Origin: an uncultured Saprospiraceae bacterium
Lineage (GTDB): Bacteria > Bacteroidota > Bacteroidia > Chitinophagales > Saprospiraceae
Direction of reading: 5' to 3'
DNA: 64,000 bases
Assembly: GCA_938045585.1 (NCBI GenBank)
Contig: CALIAU010000013.1
Coordinates: 1-64,000 of the forward strand
Shown: positions 27,210-36,354 of the stretch, piece after piece
How positions within the stretch are numbered: the stretch's first letter is position 1
Layout of the letters: each line of letters begins with the position of its first letter
Notes under the pieces: model-generated
What the model saw: the letters and a program-made list of their open reading frames with translations, nothing else
Told to the model about the DNA's origin: nothing
The model's database searches: none
Made by a program: the position numbers and the translations under genes

Positions 27210-28466
27210 TTAAGATGGGTCAGCGACGTTGTCAATTTTCACCTCACCAATGTACTCGACGATACCAGACTTTCCCCCAGCTTCAATTATTTCTATACCT
27301 AACCATGTGTCATCACAGGAATTATGCAACCAAGCATTATCTAAAATTAATTTAGCACCTGGCTCTACCGTGATTTTAGCATCACGTGGAAATGAAACTC
27401 TACAGGTTATAGTGAGCTCAGAACCCTTTTTAACCAGAACATCGTGATGTAAATCTTTGGCTCCATTCCAAATCTTATTTTCCTTTATAAGGATTTTTTG
27501 TGTTGGATCTAGCGTACACCAGGTAGGCACGATTAGTTTTCTATGTTTACCATCAATCTCAGCAATATTTTTACGGACTATTCCCATTTGGCAGGGGGTA
27601 ATAGCCATTTGACTACTGTTGTAATCCATCATGTTGTTTGATGCTAAAGACTTGCCTTTGCATTTAGGATGGTTTTTGTCCCAGCAATTAGGGTGTTTGG
27701 GTGTATCGTCACAGCCGTCGTTGCCAGACCAAGAATGCCTGAGTCCAAAAATATGTCCAATCTCATGATTTACAAGAGTAGCATAGGTCCAAGATTTGCG
27801 ATCATTTTCATATAGGCCAGCTACTTTTAAAGAAGTTCCTAGTGCAATACCTGAGCCATGTGGCTTATAGGTTTTTGATTTTGTGCTATCGGGATGATGG
27901 GGGAGTACAAATATGTTGAGTATAGAGTCTGCACCAATGCTATACTTCTTAATCACATCCCGACTATAATTATTTCTAGCCTTGCCTTTGTTTATAAAAT
28001 AAAAGAGTTCACTGTCCCGGTGAAAATAAAATCCATCATCTCCCGCTTTGTTCGTTGCAGGCGTTACAACGTACTTCATTTGTGCTGGGAAGGTAGGCGT
28101 ATTATTTCCTTCAGGTAGATTCATCGCGTGTACCTTGCTTAGTCTTGTGTTTGCATTATGAAGGAGTTCGCGCATAAATTTTTTGCCCTCTGCCTTTCCG
28201 AAGTTGTGATTGCCATTGTCATCATACATAAAATGGACATTGACCTTAACAACGCGCATTTTGTGCAAAAGGGGTTCGCCCACTTCTGGCGCATATGCCA
28301 TATTATCATTACACCGTTCGGCAAGTGTTTCTGCTGTAGAAGCCTGTGCACGTGTTTCTAAATCGGCGATAGATGATATATAGTAATAGTTAGTCTTTTT
28401 ACTACAAGAGAGTAAATAGACACAAAGAAAAATTGAAAGTAGTACTAGGTATTTAGTCCTCCACAT
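27210..28466 (-). CDS. Metzincin-type zinc metalloprotease lipoprotein (pappalysin/M43-like)
   Basis: 418 residues. A lipoprotein signal ends in LLSC (Cys21). The catalytic site HEIGHIFGLRH matches HExxHxxGxxH, and the Met-turn is in NNMMDY; between them are conserved cysteines (GCDDTPKHPNCW). This is the usual arrangement of secreted M43 peptidases of Bacteroidota. After the protease domain come about 85 residues that look like the start of a beta-helix region (ITVEPGAKLILDNAWLHNSCDDTWLGIEI), which then stops; many relatives continue much further, so the tail may be truncated. The ATG at 28466 overlaps the fabG end by 22 bp, so it is translated with fabG. Confidence 0.82.
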   Translation of the reverse strand: MWRTKYLVLLSIFLCVYLLSCSKKTNYYYISSIADLETRAQASTAETLAERCNDNMAYAPEVGEPLLHKMRVVKVNVHFMYDDNGNHNFGKAEGKKFMRELLHNANTRLSKVHAMNLPEGNNTPTFPAQMKYVVTPATNKAGDDGFYFHRDSELFYFINKGKARNNYSRDVIKKYSIGADSILNIFVLPHHPDSTKSKTYKPHGSGIALGTSLKVAGLYENDRKSWTYATLVNHEIGHIFGLRHSWSGNDGCDDTPKHPNCWDKNHPKCKGKSLASNNMMDYNSSQMAITPCQMGIVRKNIAEIDGKHRKLIVPTWCTLDPTQKILIKENKIWNGAKDLHHDVLVKKGSELTITCRVSFPRDAKITVEPGAKLILDNAWLHNSCDDTWLGIEIIEAGGKSGIVEYIGEVKIDNVADPS

Positions 28467-29182
28467 ATGCTTATTACTTGTCCGGTTATATATTGGGACA
28501 TGTCTGAGGCTAAAAAGACACATCCATCGGCTACATCTGTAGCCTCACCCAGTCTTTTTATTGGAATATTGTCTATATAGGACTGCTTTGTCTTTTCATC
28601 CAACTCATCCGTCATATCTGTGGAGATAAATCCTGGTGCAATCGCATTACAACGGATACCTCGTGAGCCTATTTCTTTGGCTATCGATTTTGAAAATCCA
28701 ATAATACCTGCTTTTGATGCAGCATAATTCGCTTGCCCGGCATTTCCAAATACGCCCACAACCGAACTCATATTAATTATAGAACCACTTCTAGCACGTA
28801 GCATAGGTCTCAAAATCTGTTTAGTCAGGTTAAATACCGATTTTAGATTCACATCTATAACTCTATCCCATTGGTCTTCACTCATACGCAGCATGAGGGT
28901 GTCATCTGTAATACCAGCATTATTAATAAGAACATCAATACGTTCATATTTAGCGATAACATCTTCGATTAACTTTCCTGCAGCTTCAAAGTTGCTTGCA
29001 TCTGACTGCATAGCTGTTGTGCGCGAGCCAAGATCTGCTACAAGTGCATCCGCTTTTTCTGAGGAAGATCTATATGTAAAAATAACTTCTGCACCTTCAG
29101 CATGAAATCTACGCACAATTGCTTCTCCAATTCCCCGTGAGCCTCCTGTTATAAGGCATATTTTGTTGTCTAGTAATCCCAT
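28445..29182 (-). CDS. fabG: 3-oxoacyl-[acyl-carrier-protein] reductase
   Basis: 245 residues with the classic FabG motif set: TGGSRGIG at 12-19, NNAG at 87-90, catalytic Asn112, Ser140, Tyr153 and Lys157 (YAASKAG), and the ending Q(V)ISICGG typical of the tetramer interface. It reduces beta-ketoacyl-ACP with NADPH in fatty-acid elongation. Promoter element TACATTTG lies 17 bp upstream in the gap shared with the divergent acyl-CoA oxidase-like gene. The metalloprotease gene overlaps its 3' end. Confidence 0.93.
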   Translation of the reverse strand: MGLLDNKICLITGGSRGIGEAIVRRFHAEGAEVIFTYRSSSEKADALVADLGSRTTAMQSDASNFEAAGKLIEDVIAKYERIDVLINNAGITDDTLMLRMSEDQWDRVIDVNLKSVFNLTKQILRPMLRARSGSIINMSSVVGVFGNAGQANYAASKAGIIGFSKSIAKEIGSRGIRCNAIAPGFISTDMTDELDEKTKQSYIDNIPIKRLGEATDVADGCVFLASDMSQYITGQVISICGGLNT

Positions 29183-29198
29183 ATTTTTATAATATACT

Positions 29199-29206
29199 CA
29201 AATGTA
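29199..29206 (-). promoter_or_regulatory. Promoter -7 element TACATTTG for fabG
   Basis: TACATTTG on the reverse strand matches TAnnTTTG and lies 17 bp upstream of the fabG start codon. Confidence 0.5.
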
Positions 29207-29241
29207 AATAAACAAAACGAGCAAGTATTAAAATCTTGCAA

Positions 29242-29249
29242 TACCTTTG
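29242..29249 (+). promoter_or_regulatory. Promoter -7 element TACCTTTG for the acyl-CoA oxidase-like gene
   Basis: TACCTTTG matches TAnnTTTG and lies 17 bp upstream of the ATG at 29267, mirroring the fabG promoter in the same divergent gap. Confidence 0.5.
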
Positions 29250-29266
29250 TGCAATAAATTAAATTC

Positions 29267-31594
29267 ATGCAAAGTAGCCAAGAATTGGAGTCTCAGTTTT
29301 CCCCAGGTGTATTAACTCTGCTTCCCATGTTTTATGTAGGATGGTCAGATAGTGTACTTAGTCCAAGTGAAATAGAAGTTATTCAGAACACGATTAACGA
29401 TTTCCCATTTTTAACAGAGGAGGATAAGACCTATCTTATTACTTGGACAAACCCGATGAACCCTCCGAGTAGAGCCCTTTTTAAATCTTGGGCCTTAGCC
29501 ATTCAAAACTATGCTGAAGATATTCCCTACCAGAAGAAAAGATCTCTTGCGGATTTAGGTTTAGAAATTGCACAGGCAAGTACAGGGTACAAAAATAAGG
29601 AGATTTTTAATGCACCAAACACACGAACTGCTCTGAATCAAGTGGAAAAAGCCTTAGGACTAGATAATATGTTGAGCCGAAATCTCATATTAGCTAAGGG
29701 TGAAAAGGGAGATGAAGTAGAAGAAAGAAAGCAGGGTAAATTTTCGCCTGAGAAGTTGGGTAGACTAATGGATGGTAAATATAGAGAGACTAAAGAGCGG
29801 ATGCGTACACTTATGCGAGATCCATTCTTCTCCTATAAGACAATACGTGATAAGGATGAGTATCGTATGCATGTATTGAAACAATTGAAGGCATTAGCGG
29901 ATCAGGGATTAAGTGGTTATGCCTTTCCTAAAGAATATGGAGGATCAGATAAGCGTGGAGATCACTTGACTGTTTTTGAAATGTTGGGATATCATGATCT
30001 TAGTTTGACCATCAAATTTGGTGTACAGTATGGTTTATTTGGTGGGGCAGTCTTGGGCTTAGGAACAGAACGACATCATTCTAAATATATTGAGCCACTT
30101 ATAAAAGCAAAGCTCTTAGGTTGCTTTGCCATGACAGAAACTGGACATGGGTCCAATGTGAAAGGATTGGAGACAGTTGCGAAGTATGACAGAGCAACAG
30201 ATTCTATAATAGTACACACTCCTACAAGAGACGCAGGAAAAGAATATATAGGAAATGCAATGCATTGTACGATGGCAGCTGTCTTTGCACAACTCCATGT
30301 GGATGGGGAAATGCATGGCGTGCATTGTGTCTTAGTGCCTGTTCGTGATAAAGAAGGGAATTTATTAGACGGTGTAGAGATAGAAGATTGCGGATACAAA
30401 ATGGGACTCAATGGTGTAGATAACGGGAGACTTTGGTTTAATGAGGTTTCCGTACCTAGAGAAAATTTATTAGATAAGTTTGGCAGCATAAATGCTGAAG
30501 GAAAATATGTGAGTCAAATTGCGAATCCTAACAAACGATTTTTTACCATGTTAGGAGCTTTGGTGGCTGGCCGTGTATGTGTTGGTCTAGCAGGATTAAA
30601 TGCTTCCAAGATTGCTTTAACAATTGCGATTAAATATGGCTTAAAGCGGAGACAATTTGCCTCCAAAGAGGGAGAGGAGGAAATGCTGCTCATGGATTAT
30701 CCTACACATCAGCGCCGCTTAATTCCCCTACTAGCAAAAACCTATGCACTTTATTTTGGCTTAAGTGATCTTAGTGTGGAATATTCTGAGCTGGGTCCAG
30801 ATTCTGACATGCGTCGCATAGAAACCCTAGCAGCAGGGCTGAAAGCAATAGCTACCTGGCATACTACGGAGACCATTCAAGAATGTAGGGAGGCTTGTGG
30901 AGGTAAGGGCTATCTAGCGGAGAATCGGTTTACGGATTTAAAAGCAGATACCGATATTTTTACCACGTTTGAAGGGGACAATACAGTCTTACTTCAGTTA
31001 GTAGCAAAGGGCTTATTGACGGAGTTTAAAAAATCATTTAATGATGAAGGGTTTAGGGCGGTCATGCGATTTGTTGGGAATAGAATTTCGCAAACTGCTA
31101 CAGAATATAATCCTGTATTTAGAAGGAATACAAGTGTGGAGCACTTAACTAGTGGTGAATTTCTTAAGGAGGCCTTTGAATATCGTGAGCAAAAGCTCTT
31201 GACGAGTGTAAGTCAGCGGATGCGTGATTATCTAAAGAAGGGTATAGGAGCACATTCTGCCTACCTTAAATGTCAGAACCATATGATCGAATTGTCAAAA
31301 GCCCATGTGGAAAGACTAGCACTTAAGTCTATGCATAAACGCATTGAGGCAATAGAAGCCTCACCAGAAAAAGATGTATTAGTAAAAGTGTATCAACTCT
31401 ATGCATTACATACTATTGAAGAGAATAAGGGATGGTTTTTAGAAAATGATTTCATGGAAGGGAATAAATCAAAAGCAATTCGTAGAGTTGTTAATAAACT
31501 ATGCCAAGAATTGAGATACGAGGCGGATGGCTTAGTGGATGCTTTTTTGATTCCAGAAGAAATGTTAGGAGCTAAGATTATTTTGTACAACTAA
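29267..31594 (+). CDS. Acyl-CoA dehydrogenase/oxidase family protein
   Basis: 775 residues, longer than plain acyl-CoA dehydrogenases (about 380) and close to acyl-CoA oxidases. A helical N-terminal extension of about 180 residues is followed by the FAD-binding fold: GLSGYAFPKEYGG, CFAMTETGHGSNVKGLET, the NPNKRFFTMLGALVAGR stretch and CGGKGYL. FTTFEGDNTVLLQ contains Glu569, at the position of the catalytic base in acyl-CoA oxidases. A C-terminal oxidase-like helical domain closes the protein. It introduces the 2,3-double bond in fatty acyl-CoA at the start of beta-oxidation, using oxygen or an electron carrier. It is divergent from fabG. Confidence 0.88.
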   Translation: MQSSQELESQFSPGVLTLLPMFYVGWSDSVLSPSEIEVIQNTINDFPFLTEEDKTYLITWTNPMNPPSRALFKSWALAIQNYAEDIPYQKKRSLADLGLEIAQASTGYKNKEIFNAPNTRTALNQVEKALGLDNMLSRNLILAKGEKGDEVEERKQGKFSPEKLGRLMDGKYRETKERMRTLMRDPFFSYKTIRDKDEYRMHVLKQLKALADQGLSGYAFPKEYGGSDKRGDHLTVFEMLGYHDLSLTIKFGVQYGLFGGAVLGLGTERHHSKYIEPLIKAKLLGCFAMTETGHGSNVKGLETVAKYDRATDSIIVHTPTRDAGKEYIGNAMHCTMAAVFAQLHVDGEMHGVHCVLVPVRDKEGNLLDGVEIEDCGYKMGLNGVDNGRLWFNEVSVPRENLLDKFGSINAEGKYVSQIANPNKRFFTMLGALVAGRVCVGLAGLNASKIALTIAIKYGLKRRQFASKEGEEEMLLMDYPTHQRRLIPLLAKTYALYFGLSDLSVEYSELGPDSDMRRIETLAAGLKAIATWHTTETIQECREACGGKGYLAENRFTDLKADTDIFTTFEGDNTVLLQLVAKGLLTEFKKSFNDEGFRAVMRFVGNRISQTATEYNPVFRRNTSVEHLTSGEFLKEAFEYREQKLLTSVSQRMRDYLKKGIGAHSAYLKCQNHMIELSKAHVERLALKSMHKRIEAIEASPEKDVLVKVYQLYALHTIEENKGWFLENDFMEGNKSKAIRRVVNKLCQELRYEADGLVDAFLIPEEMLGAKIILYN

Positions 31595-31635
31595 AATCTA
31601 GATACTAGATTGATATAAAGTGGGGATAAAAAAGA

Positions 31636-31659
31636 CTCCTGCATACAGGTGTGCAGGAG
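31636..31659 (-). terminator. Hairpin CTCCTGCA/TGCAGGAG with T-run on the reverse strand
   Basis: An 8-bp perfect stem (31636-31643 with 31652-31659). On the reverse strand it is followed by TCTTTTTTATC, so it best terminates a reverse-strand transcript, namely the remnant at 31691-31900. It can also act for the acyl-CoA oxidase-like gene. Confidence 0.6.
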
Positions 31660-31690
31660 CTGTATTTATCAATACAAAACAAAGTTCTAC

Positions 31691-31900
31691 TTATGCGTCC
31701 GAAGACCTAAAGTAAAACTGCTTCTTATAATGAAACCATTCTTCAGTTTCAGGCGCGAAATTATCTGAATCCAAAATGAGATGTTGAAATATGTTCTTGT
31801 TTGTAAACCTTGTTGCAAAGGGAATAGAGAAAAGAAAAAATTGGTCAAACAGTAGACATATCAGAAGTGTCTTTGGCCAAACAGGCTTGATAGCTTCTAT
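31691..31900 (-). pseudogene. Possible gene remnant: 69-codon C-terminal fragment without start
   Basis: A reverse-strand frame without ATG runs 69 codons from a stop at 31903-31901 to TAA at 31693-31691. It ends NFAPETEEWFHYKKQFYFRS and three more residues. The composition looks like a real protein end, and the terminator at 31636-31659 follows it with the T-run on the same strand. This suggests the tail of a gene whose front has been lost, perhaps with insertion of the dispersed repeat just upstream. It could also be a chance frame. Confidence 0.3.
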
Positions 31901-31930
31901 TTAGGAATAGTTCTATTTTCAAAGATTACA

Positions 31931-32038
31931 GCCCGCATCAGGGATAGAAATAATAGGGCGTAGCCCTAGTCCAGGGGACCGCAACGAATGTGGAGTTATG
32001 GATAGCGCGGTCGCACAAAGTGCGAGATGCCCAGAGTA
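31931..32038. repeat. GC-richer intergenic element with small hairpins, probably dispersed
   Basis: In the gap before the E1 alpha-beta gene lies a stretch from GCCCGCATCAGGGATAG to AGTGCGAGATGCCC. It includes hairpins TAGGGC-GTA-GCCCTA (31954-31968), GTCC/GGAC (31969-31979) and TCGCAC-AAA-GTGCGA (32011-32025). It is richer in GC than its surroundings and resembles intergenic text I associate with other Bacteroidota genomes, hence likely a dispersed repeat. Confidence 0.35.
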
Positions 32039-32100
32039 ATACATTCCTACCATAAATTATTCTCTAGTACCAAACAAATCGTATTTTTAGCGACCAGAAT

Positions 32101-34092
32101 ATGGCTAAAACAACAATTCAATACGAAAAAAAGAGGCATAGTAAGCAGACACTCAAAGATCTGTACAGAGCTATGCTTAAACCAAGGTTGGTGGAAGAGA
32201 AAATGCTGTCTTTATTACGCCAGGGTAAAATTAGTAAGTGGTTTTCAGGAATAGGGCAGGAGGCAATCTCTGTGGGTTGTACTATGGCACTAGAGGAAGA
32301 TGAAATGATTTTCCCAATGCACAGAAATTTAGGTGTTTTTACAAGTAGAGAGGTGCCACTTGAGCGTCTGTTTTGTCAATGGCAGGGAAAGATAGATGGA
32401 TTTACAAAGGGTAGAGATCGTTCTTTTCATTTTGGTACAAAGGACTATAATATTGTGGGGATGATATCGCATCTAGGTCCGCAGTTGGCCTTAGCTGGAG
32501 GTGTGGGTCTTGCACATAAATTACGCAAAGAAAAAAAGATTGCACTTGCATTTACTGGAGAAGGAGGTACGAGTGAGGGAGATTTTCATGAAGCCTTAAA
32601 TGTTGCTTCTGTATGGCAATTGCCCGTAATTTTTGTCATAGAAAATAATGGTTATGGTCTGTCTACTCCAACCTCAGAACAATATAATTGTGTGGACTTA
32701 GCAGATAGGGGATTAGGCTATGGAATGAAATCATATGTCTTAGATGGGAATAATATTCTTGAGGTATATGATACTATCAAAAAGTTAGCTGGGCAGATAC
32801 GTAAAAAGCCTGAGCCTATCTTGATTGAATGCAAGACCTTTAGGATGCGTGGGCATGAGGAAGCATCCGGAACTAAATATGTGCCTAAAAAATTAATGGC
32901 AGCCTGGGCTAAAAAGGATCCTCTTTCAAATTTTGAAGACTTTTTATTGGCAGAAAAATATTTAACGAAACAAGAAATAGCAGAGTATACTGCTGAGATT
33001 AAAGCAGAGATTAAGACGGCGTTAAATTATGCTGCGACTGTGCCAGAAAGAACAAGCACGATAGAGGATGAGTTAGCAGATGTATATGCACCAGCAGATG
33101 AGAGTGAGGCAGTAAAAGCGAAGGGCAAGAAGTCAGAAAAGAGATATATAGATGCGATTTCCGATGGCTTGCGCCAAGGAATGGAAAGGCATGATAATCT
33201 GGTTTTAATGGGTCAGGATATTGCAGAATACGGGGGCGTGTTTAAAATAACGGATGGATTCGTAAAAGAGTTTGGTAGAGGAAGGGTACGTAATACACCG
33301 CTGTGCGAAAGTGCTATACTAGGAATCGCATTGGGAATGAGTTTACGTGGTTATAAGTCTATGGTAGAAATGCAATTTGCAGATTTTGTGACCTGTGGAT
33401 TTAATCAGATTGTAAATAACCTTGCAAAGGTACATTACCGTTGGGGGCATGCAGCAGATGTGGTTGTACGTATGCCAGCAGGTGGAGGAGTGGCAGCTGG
33501 ACCCTTTCATTCACAGACTAACGAGATGTGGTTTGTGCATACTCCAGGATTAAAAGTTGTCTTCCCATCTACACCCTATGATGCAAAGGGAATGTTATTA
33601 GCTGCACTTAAGGATCCCAATCCAGTCATGTTTTTTGAACATAAGGCCTTGTATAGAACCCTGTCAGAAAAGATTCCGGATGGCTATTATGAAATTGAAT
33701 TGGGAAAGGCTAATTTGGTGAAAGAGGGGACTGATTTGAGTATCATTAGTTATGGTCAAGCAGTGCATTGGGCTGTGGATTACTGTACAGAAAATAATAT
33801 ATCAGCGGATATCTTGGATTTACGGTCTCTAGTGCCTCTAGATTATGAAGCAATAGAGACCAGTGTCAAGAAAACGAATCGGGTAATTGTATTTCATGAA
33901 GATGTAAAAACCGGTGGATTAGGGGGTGATATTTCAGCACATATAAGCGAACATTGCTTTGAAGATCTTGATGCTCCTGTCTTACGAGTGACAAACTTAG
34001 ATACAGCTGTGCCATTTGGACAACACCTAGAAAAGATATTTTTAGCCAAAGAAAGATTATCTTCGGCGGTAGATAAACTAATAGCATATTAA
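32101..34092 (+). CDS. Branched-chain 2-oxoacid dehydrogenase E1, fused alpha and beta subunits
   Basis: 663 residues. The first half (to about 340) is the E1-alpha part with the thiamine-diphosphate motif GEGGTSEGDFHEALN (from about 153) ending in ENNGYGLSTP. The second half (about 350-663) is E1-beta, with DAISDGLRQGMERHDNLVLMGQDIAEYGGVFKIT and GFAVGM-like ALGMSLRGYKSMVEMQFADF. The fusion decarboxylates branched-chain 2-oxoacids (or pyruvate) and passes the acyl group to lipoyl-E2. Fused E1 is common in Bacteroidota. E2 and E3 are not in the window. The next gene starts 2 bp after the stop, so the two form an operon. Confidence 0.9.
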   Translation: MAKTTIQYEKKRHSKQTLKDLYRAMLKPRLVEEKMLSLLRQGKISKWFSGIGQEAISVGCTMALEEDEMIFPMHRNLGVFTSREVPLERLFCQWQGKIDGFTKGRDRSFHFGTKDYNIVGMISHLGPQLALAGGVGLAHKLRKEKKIALAFTGEGGTSEGDFHEALNVASVWQLPVIFVIENNGYGLSTPTSEQYNCVDLADRGLGYGMKSYVLDGNNILEVYDTIKKLAGQIRKKPEPILIECKTFRMRGHEEASGTKYVPKKLMAAWAKKDPLSNFEDFLLAEKYLTKQEIAEYTAEIKAEIKTALNYAATVPERTSTIEDELADVYAPADESEAVKAKGKKSEKRYIDAISDGLRQGMERHDNLVLMGQDIAEYGGVFKITDGFVKEFGRGRVRNTPLCESAILGIALGMSLRGYKSMVEMQFADFVTCGFNQIVNNLAKVHYRWGHAADVVVRMPAGGGVAAGPFHSQTNEMWFVHTPGLKVVFPSTPYDAKGMLLAALKDPNPVMFFEHKALYRTLSEKIPDGYYEIELGKANLVKEGTDLSIISYGQAVHWAVDYCTENNISADILDLRSLVPLDYEAIETSVKKTNRVIVFHEDVKTGGLGGDISAHISEHCFEDLDAPVLRVTNLDTAVPFGQHLEKIFLAKERLSSAVDKLIAY

Positions 34093-34094
34093 AC

Positions 34095-34640
34095 ATGGAG
34101 ATAGGAACATTAAAAGGAAGGGTTACTAAATACAAGAAAATCCTTAAGAACACAAAGGATTATAGAAAGGCCTGGATTAAGGAGGTTAAGCCTTTTATTA
34201 AGGACACCTTAGAGAAGATTAATGATGAAACCAAATTAGGGGCTACTATTACTTGTCAGGACAACATGGAAAACTTAGGTGTTGTCATTTTTTCTCTTGG
34301 GAAGGACTATAGTGGAATTGCAGAAAAAATAGAGGGGAGTGATACTAAGAAGAACATGATTAAATCTAATGGATCCCTTGTGTACCAAGAGTTATTTAAC
34401 GGAAAGATAATGATCATGTTTATATATCCATTTATAGAAGGATATGGTCAACCGCAGCCACCAAAATCTGTGGAAATACTACGACCACATGAGGTGACAG
34501 AACCATTTATAATAAGACATGTAGAGGATTTCTTAAAAGAAATTATTGAATGGGAAGATTATGATGATGACGAACAAGAAAAGTTACCGTTTAATACCAT
34601 CGGTTTCCAAAACAGCCTTCTTACTGACGACGACGATTAA
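34095..34640 (+). CDS. Hypothetical protein cotranscribed with E1 alpha-beta
   Basis: 181 residues, no recognised family. The N terminus is lysine-rich and helical, the middle has beta-like stretches (NLGVVIFSLGKDYSGIAEKI, GKIMIMFIYPFIEGYGQ), and the C terminus is acidic (WEDYDDDEQEK ... DDDD). There is no signal peptide or membrane segment. It starts 2 bp after the E1 alpha-beta gene, so it is translated with it. It is convergent with the glycyl-tRNA synthetase gene. Confidence 0.65.
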   Translation: MEIGTLKGRVTKYKKILKNTKDYRKAWIKEVKPFIKDTLEKINDETKLGATITCQDNMENLGVVIFSLGKDYSGIAEKIEGSDTKKNMIKSNGSLVYQELFNGKIMIMFIYPFIEGYGQPQPPKSVEILRPHEVTEPFIIRHVEDFLKEIIEWEDYDDDEQEKLPFNTIGFQNSLLTDDDD

Positions 34641-34653
34641 TACCTTGTCTTAG

Positions 34654-36189
34654 TTATAGAGGAAATTCAATATTCGCCTTTACCTTCGCCTTTGCCTCTT
34701 CTACGCTAATGCGCACTTGGCTAAGGTCATCCCTGTTTCTTAAAGTTACTGTTTGGTCTTCTAAAGATTGATGATCAATAGTCAAACAGAATGGTGTTCC
34801 TATCGCATCCTGTCTTCTGTATCTTCTTCCTATCGCATCTTTTTCATCATAGATGGTGTTAAACGATTTCTTGAAGTTGTTAAAGACATCTTTCCCCATA
34901 TTTACTAAGCCCTCATGATTTTTTAGAAGCGGAAGGATAGCACATTTGTTTGGAGAAAGTGAAGGATGTAGTTTTAGTACAGTGCGTGTTGATTCTTTCC
35001 CGTCTGCATCTGGTACTGTTTCATCTTGTAAGGCATTTGCCATCTGAGCTAGGATCATTCTATCTAAACCAATAGATGTTTCGACCACATAGGGAACATA
35101 ATTTTCATTAATCTCAGGGTCAAAGTATTGGATCTTTCTACCAGACAACTCTTGATGGCTCTTCAAATCAAAATCTGTTCTTGAATGAATACCCTCTAGT
35201 TCTCTAAAACCAAATGGAAATTCAAATTCTATATCGAGGGCAGCATTCGCATAATGCGCTAAATTATCATGATCATGAAAGCGTAATTTCTCGGCAGGGG
35301 AACCAATGGCTTTATGCCATGCAAGGCGTGTGTTTTTCCAATAGTCATACCACTTCTCATCCTCTCCTGGTCGTACAAAAAATTGCATTTCCATTTGATG
35401 AAATTCGCGCATTCTAAAAGTAAACTGTCTTGCGATAATTTCGTTTCTAAACGCTTTACCAATTTGGGCAATACCAAAAGGCACCTTTTGTCGAGATGTT
35501 TTCTGTACATTTAGAAAGTTGGTAAAAATACCCTGTGCAGTTTCTGGTCGCAGGTATAATTTTCCTTCTTCTCCAGCTATGTTTCCAAGTTGGGTAGAAA
35601 ACATAAGATTAAACTGTCTTACCTCTGTCCAGTTTCTTGATCCTGATTCAGGACAGGCAATTTCTAATTCTTCGATTAGATTTTTCAGACCTTCCATGTC
35701 TTCTTCTTTCAAGAAGCTATTCATGGAATTCATGGCCGCATCAATTTTTGCCTGTCTATCTATGATGCGCTGATTCGTCTCTCTAAATTGTTTTTCATCA
35801 AAGGCATCTCCAAAACGTTTTGCGGCTTTGTCTACGTCCTTCTTGATTTTTGCTTCAATCTTTTCGCAGTAGCCTTCAATGAGTTGGTCTGCTCTATATC
35901 TTTTCTTTGAATCCTTGTTATCGACTAAAGGATCATTAAACGCATCAACGTGGCCACTCGCTTTCCAAACTTTGGGATGCATAAATATAGCAGCATCAAT
36001 ACCAACTATATTATCATGCATCTGCACCATACTTTTCCACCAATAGGATTCTATGTTCTTTTTTAGTTCAACTCCATTGGGACCATAATCATAGACAGCC
36101 GCTAGGCCATCATATATCTCACTCGATTGGAAGATAAAACCATATTCTTTGCAGTGTGAGGTAAGCCTCTTAAAATCAATTGCGCTCAT
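34654..36189 (-). CDS. glyS: Glycyl-tRNA synthetase, single-chain dimeric type
   Basis: 511 residues of the class II alpha2 glycyl-tRNA synthetase (not the bacterial alpha2beta2 form). Visible are the N-terminal GLAAVYDYGPNGVELKKNI, motif 2 around FRNEIIARQFTFRMREFHQME, and motif 3 around VETSIGLDRMILA. A C-terminal anticodon-binding domain begins about LSPNKCAILPLLKNHEG. It charges tRNA-Gly. Promoter element TACTTTTG lies 20 bp upstream. The gene stands alone. Most databases name this form glyS or glyQS. Confidence 0.95.
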   Translation of the reverse strand: MSAIDFKRLTSHCKEYGFIFQSSEIYDGLAAVYDYGPNGVELKKNIESYWWKSMVQMHDNIVGIDAAIFMHPKVWKASGHVDAFNDPLVDNKDSKKRYRADQLIEGYCEKIEAKIKKDVDKAAKRFGDAFDEKQFRETNQRIIDRQAKIDAAMNSMNSFLKEEDMEGLKNLIEELEIACPESGSRNWTEVRQFNLMFSTQLGNIAGEEGKLYLRPETAQGIFTNFLNVQKTSRQKVPFGIAQIGKAFRNEIIARQFTFRMREFHQMEMQFFVRPGEDEKWYDYWKNTRLAWHKAIGSPAEKLRFHDHDNLAHYANAALDIEFEFPFGFRELEGIHSRTDFDLKSHQELSGRKIQYFDPEINENYVPYVVETSIGLDRMILAQMANALQDETVPDADGKESTRTVLKLHPSLSPNKCAILPLLKNHEGLVNMGKDVFNNFKKSFNTIYDEKDAIGRRYRRQDAIGTPFCLTIDHQSLEDQTVTLRNRDDLSQVRISVEEAKAKVKANIEFPL

Positions 36190-36208
36190 AATCTAATATT
36201 CAAGTCTG

Positions 36209-36216
36209 CAAAAGTA
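36209..36216 (-). promoter_or_regulatory. Promoter -7 element TACTTTTG for glyS
   Basis: TACTTTTG on the reverse strand matches TAnnTTTG and lies 20 bp upstream of the glyS ATG. Confidence 0.5.
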
Positions 36217-36264
36217 ATAAGAAATATTAGAGCATACTCCCTTATTGGGCATGTTTAAAATAGA

Positions 36265-36296
36265 ATAGCCCTAAGCACATGACGACTTAGGGCTAT
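36265..36296 (-). terminator. Terminator after the repeat-containing lipoprotein gene
   Basis: ATAGCCCTAAG (36265-36275) pairs perfectly with CTTAGGGCTAT (36286-36296), 11 bp with a 10-base loop, followed on the reverse strand by TCTATTTT. It lies 58 bp after the stop of the gene 36355-37563. Confidence 0.7.
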
Positions 36297-36354
36297 AGAC
36301 ACAAACAATCCCTGATTGTTATTCTTAAATAGAAAAGGAATCTATCGAAATTAT

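Noticed and set aside
28466-28523. Earlier start for the metalloprotease
   Set aside because: Residues before the ATG at 28466 lie inside fabG and would displace the lipoprotein signal from the N terminus.
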